This document shows positions 61,702-64,000 of a stretch of DNA of 64,000 bases, piece by piece. The translations under genes and the position numbers were made by a program. Each line of letters starts with the position of its first letter. Within the stretch, counting starts at the first letter, position 1. The stretch lies in contig CAWELN010000006.1 in NCBI GenBank assembly GCA_963809795.1, forward strand, positions 124,001 through 188,000. Reading direction: 5' to 3'. The notes beneath the pieces were generated by a model. The model was not told the DNA's origin. It ran no database searches and saw only the letters and a program-made list of their open reading frames with translations. The DNA comes from DASUAS01 sp963809795. Its GTDB lineage: Bacteria; Actinomycetota; Acidimicrobiia; IMCC26256; DASPTH01.

Positions 61702-61906
61702 ATCTCGTCGCCAGCAGGGTGCACCTCGCGACCACGACGTACGGGGCCCGGCCCGAGCCGACTCGACGCCCGCGGTGCTCCGTGGAACGACGCACGGCCC
61801 CCCTTGATCACGCCTCGATCACACTGGCGACGCCCAGTGACTGGGCGGCAAGCTACAGCATCGTTCTCGTGGCGGCAAGAGCAGCGTTCTAGTACGGTCG
61901 TCGCCG

Positions 61907-62638
61907 ATGACGGTGGCCGCGCGTGCGCAGGAGATCGGCGCCGACGCCGCATGGGAGGGCAAGCGCTGGGAGCTGCGCTCCGCGCTCCGTGCCGGCCGCC
62001 GCGCCCAGGAGGCTTCCCGCCGCACCGGGCGCGATCCCGCCGGGCAGCTCATCCGCGCCGGGCAGGCCCTCGTGCTCGACGGGGAGGGGCAGTTCACCGT
62101 TCGCCAGCTCGCCGACCGCGCCGGCGTGGCCCTGCAGACCTTCTACCGCCACTTCGGGAGCAAGGACGAGCTCCTGCTCGCGGTGCTCGAGGAGAACGTC
62201 GAGGACGGCGTCGAGGAGATGGAGGCGATCGCCGCCCGTGAGGCCGATCCGGTCGAGCAGCTGCGCGTCGTGATCCAGCTCCCGATCCTCATGAGCATGG
62301 AGCCGGAGGCCTACCACCGCCTGCGGTTCCACGCCCGGGAACGCCTCCGCCTCTCGGAGCTGGATCCGGCGGAGTCCGAGCTGGCGTTCGCGCCCTACCG
62401 ACGGGTCGTCGAGGACCACATCCGCCGGGTCGACCGCGCCACCACGCGTGTCGCCGCGGATCCGGCGCGCGACGCCGACCTGGTGATGCGCCTCGTCGTC
62501 GCGTACGCCCACGCCATCGGCATCGGTGCGCTGCCGTGGTCGGCCGACGAATGCGCGGAGCACCTCTGGGAGTTCTGCCGCGCCGCGCTCTGGCGCACGC
62601 CCGAGGCCGTGCCCGAGCCGGTCGAGTCAGGGGCGTGA
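61907..62638 (+). CDS. TetR family regulator
   Basis: 243 residues. A 45-residue basic N-terminal arm precedes the helix-turn-helix GQFTVRQLADRAGVALQTFYRHFGSKDELLLAVLEE. The C-terminal domain ends with LWEFCRAAL, like the TetR at 36276. It diverges from the binding-protein operon and is coupled to the LLM gene by a GTGA overlap. Control of both sides is likely. No clear operator palindrome was found in the gap. Confidence 0.88.
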   Translation: MTVAARAQEIGADAAWEGKRWELRSALRAGRRAQEASRRTGRDPAGQLIRAGQALVLDGEGQFTVRQLADRAGVALQTFYRHFGSKDELLLAVLEENVEDGVEEMEAIAAREADPVEQLRVVIQLPILMSMEPEAYHRLRFHARERLRLSELDPAESELAFAPYRRVVEDHIRRVDRATTRVAADPARDADLVMRLVVAYAHAIGIGALPWSADECAEHLWEFCRAALWRTPEAVPEPVESGA

Positions 62639-63549
62639 GCGGACTCACCTTCGGTGTGGTCCCCGGCGCCGGGCTCGACGCCGAACGTCTGGCGCACCTC
62701 GAGGAGCTGCCCGTCGACGCGCTCTGGATGGGTGGTCACGTGGCGTCCACCAATCCGAGCCCCGAGGTCATGATGGCGCTGGCCGTCCTGGCCGCGCGCA
62801 CCCGTCGCGTGCGCGTCGGCACCAGCATCCTGCTGCTCCCGTTGTACGCGCCCGCCATCATCGCCAAGCAGGTCGCCGACCTCGACCGCGTCACCGGCGG
62901 CCGGGTCGCGCTCGGGGTCGGGATCGGCGGCGAGTACCCCGGGGAGTTCCGCGCCTGTCAGGTCCCGATCGAGGAGCGGGGACCGCGCACCGACGAGGCC
63001 ATCCCCCTGCTGCGCCGGCTGTGGACCGGTGAACCGGTCACCCACGACGGTCGCTTCTACGCGATGGACGACGTCCGCATCCACCCCGCGCCGGCCCAAC
63101 CCGGCGGACCGCCCATCGTCGTGGCGGGGCGGCAGCGGCCGGCGATGCGCCGCGCCGCGCACCTCGGTGACGGGTGGATGCCGTACCTCTACTCGCCCCG
63201 CCGCTACGCCGAATCGGTGGCCGTCATCCGCGACCACGCCGAGCGTGTCGGCCGGTCGCTCGACCGCTTCGCATGGTGCGCGTTCGTGTTCGTCGGGCTC
63301 CACGCCGACGGCGAGCAGGCGCGCGCCGACGCCGCCCGCTTCCTGGGCGGGACGTACCGCCAGGACTTCCGGTCGATGGTCGAGCACGTCGCCGCGGTGG
63401 GCGACGTCGCCGAGGTGGCCGCGTCGCTGCAGCAGTTCGTCGACGCAGGGGCGCGCCACCTGATCTTCGCACCGGCATCGCCCGACCCGGGCGCGACGAT
63501 CGAGCGGTTGTTCGACGACGTCGTGCCCCGGCTCCGGGACGCCGCATGA
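62635..63549 (+). CDS. LLM class oxidoreductase, probably F420-dependent
   Basis: 304 residues of the luciferase-like TIM-barrel group. TRRVRVGTSILLLPLYAPAIIAKQVADLDRVTGGRVALGVGIGGEYPGEFRA is the core typical of F420 enzymes of the Mer/FGD type. GRQRPAMRRAAHLGDGWMPYLYSP follows. GTG overlaps the TetR stop. Such enzymes use F420 or FMN for monooxygenation or hydride transfer. With the Ddn-like gene next, F420 use is the simpler reading. Confidence 0.88.
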   Translation: MSGLTFGVVPGAGLDAERLAHLEELPVDALWMGGHVASTNPSPEVMMALAVLAARTRRVRVGTSILLLPLYAPAIIAKQVADLDRVTGGRVALGVGIGGEYPGEFRACQVPIEERGPRTDEAIPLLRRLWTGEPVTHDGRFYAMDDVRIHPAPAQPGGPPIVVAGRQRPAMRRAAHLGDGWMPYLYSPRRYAESVAVIRDHAERVGRSLDRFAWCAFVFVGLHADGEQARADAARFLGGTYRQDFRSMVEHVAAVGDVAEVAASLQQFVDAGARHLIFAPASPDPGATIERLFDDVVPRLRDAA

Positions 63550-63583
63550 CCCGTCCGTCCGTCGTGCTCCGAGGAGGACCCGA

Positions 63584-64000
63584 ATGACCGAACCCACGTA
63601 CACGCCCCCCGACCTCTCCCTGTTCGGCGACGAGCACGTCCGCCGCTACGAGGAGACCGACGGCGAGGTCGGCTACCTCTGGAACGGCGCCACCATCCTC
63701 GTGCTCACCACCACCGGACGGAAGAGTGGCGAGCCCCGCAAGTTCGCCCTGATCTACGACAGCCGCGGCGACGATCTCGTGGTGGTCGCCTCGAAGGGCG
63801 GAGCGCCCGACCATCCGGGTTGGTACAAGAACCTGCTCGCGCACCCGGACGCTTCCGTGCAGGTACGGGGTGAACGGTTCGACGTCCGCGCCCGAACCGC
63901 CGAAGGCGCCGAGCGGGAGGAGCTCTGGCGGCTCATGAACCGATCGTGGCCGAACTACGACACGTACGCGACGCGCACCGACCGGGAGATCCCGGTCGTG
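63584..64000 (+). CDS. Ddn-like deazaflavin (F420)-dependent protein, cut by window end
   Basis: 139 codons are visible with no stop, so the 3' end lies outside the window; only about ten codons are missing by comparison with the paralogue at 35839. LVLTTTGRKSGEPRKFALIYDSRGDDLVVVASKGGAPDHPGWYKNLLAHP is the F420-binding core. ATG follows CGAGGAGGACCCGA. It is 34 bases behind the LLM gene and likely co-transcribed. Confidence 0.87.
   Translation, partial: MTEPTYTPPDLSLFGDEHVRRYEETDGEVGYLWNGATILVLTTTGRKSGEPRKFALIYDSRGDDLVVVASKGGAPDHPGWYKNLLAHPDASVQVRGERFDVRARTAEGAEREELWRLMNRSWPNYDTYATRTDREIPVV

Noticed and set aside
1..64000. tRNA, rRNA, transposase or prophage genes
   Set aside because: None could be recognised on either strand.

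Overview
The window reads as chromosomal DNA of a high-GC actinobacterium. GTG and TTG starts are common, start/stop overlaps of four bases are the rule inside operons, and there are F420-type enzymes (a luciferase-like monooxygenase and two Ddn-like proteins), a 13E12/DUF222 HNH gene and a complete squalene-hopene operon. The mix of hopanoid genes with many SDRs, class III CoA-transferases, amidohydrolases and P450s suggests an Acidimicrobiia-like lineage, but that is inference from gene content. No rRNA, tRNA, CRISPR, transposase or phage gene was seen. No stretch longer than 300 bases lacks a gene.

Region 1 (1-4.2 kb) holds a decayed HNH gene, a CoA-transferase and small stand-alone genes. 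Region 2 (4.2-14.8 kb) is the hopanoid operon, read on the minus strand as hpnC, hpnD, hpnE, polyprenyl synthetase, shc, ispH, hpnH, dxs. Every junction overlaps by one to four bases except hpnH-dxs. It has its own promoter and a hybrid MerR-TetR regulator just upstream. It combines isoprenoid precursor supply (dxs, ispH), C30 assembly (hpnCDE), cyclisation (shc) and side-chain addition (hpnH). hpnG is not present here.

Region 3 (14.8-27.6 kb) contains DegV, topoisomerase IB, a TetR/beta-hydroxyacid dehydrogenase pair, a sulfotransferase, hydrolases, an FAD monooxygenase with a DUF3237 partner, and a P450. Region 4 (27.6-39.4 kb) is a plus-strand catabolic module: SDRs, CoA-transferase, aldehyde dehydrogenase, amidohydrolase, ferredoxin, SDR, P450, Ddn-like protein, TetR, a periplasmic binding protein and an APH-type kinase. 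Region 5 (39.4-45.8 kb) has a TIM-barrel isomerase, a SepF-like protein with a cysteine-rich tail, a sulfotransferase/epimerase pair, an ECF sigma factor with a membrane partner, and a GT87-like membrane protein.

Region 6 (45.8-64 kb) is a second catabolic module that repeats most gene families of region 4. It has an IclR-led operon (DUF35, thiolase-like, aldehyde dehydrogenase), a divergent amidohydrolase and SDR, and a long minus-strand operon running from a binding protein through LivG, a LivH-LivM-LivF triple fusion, an APH-type kinase, A/B-barrel proteins and acyl-CoA dehydrogenase to a hydrolase. A divergent TetR, LLM oxidoreductase and Ddn-like protein follow. Modules 4 and 6 together look like uptake and oxidative breakdown of hydrophobic carboxylic or cyclic compounds; the substrate cannot be read from the sequence.

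Three otherwise good genes (ispH and both aldehyde dehydrogenases) each carry one apparent single-base indel, at or beside a G/C run, which may be sequence error rather than decay.
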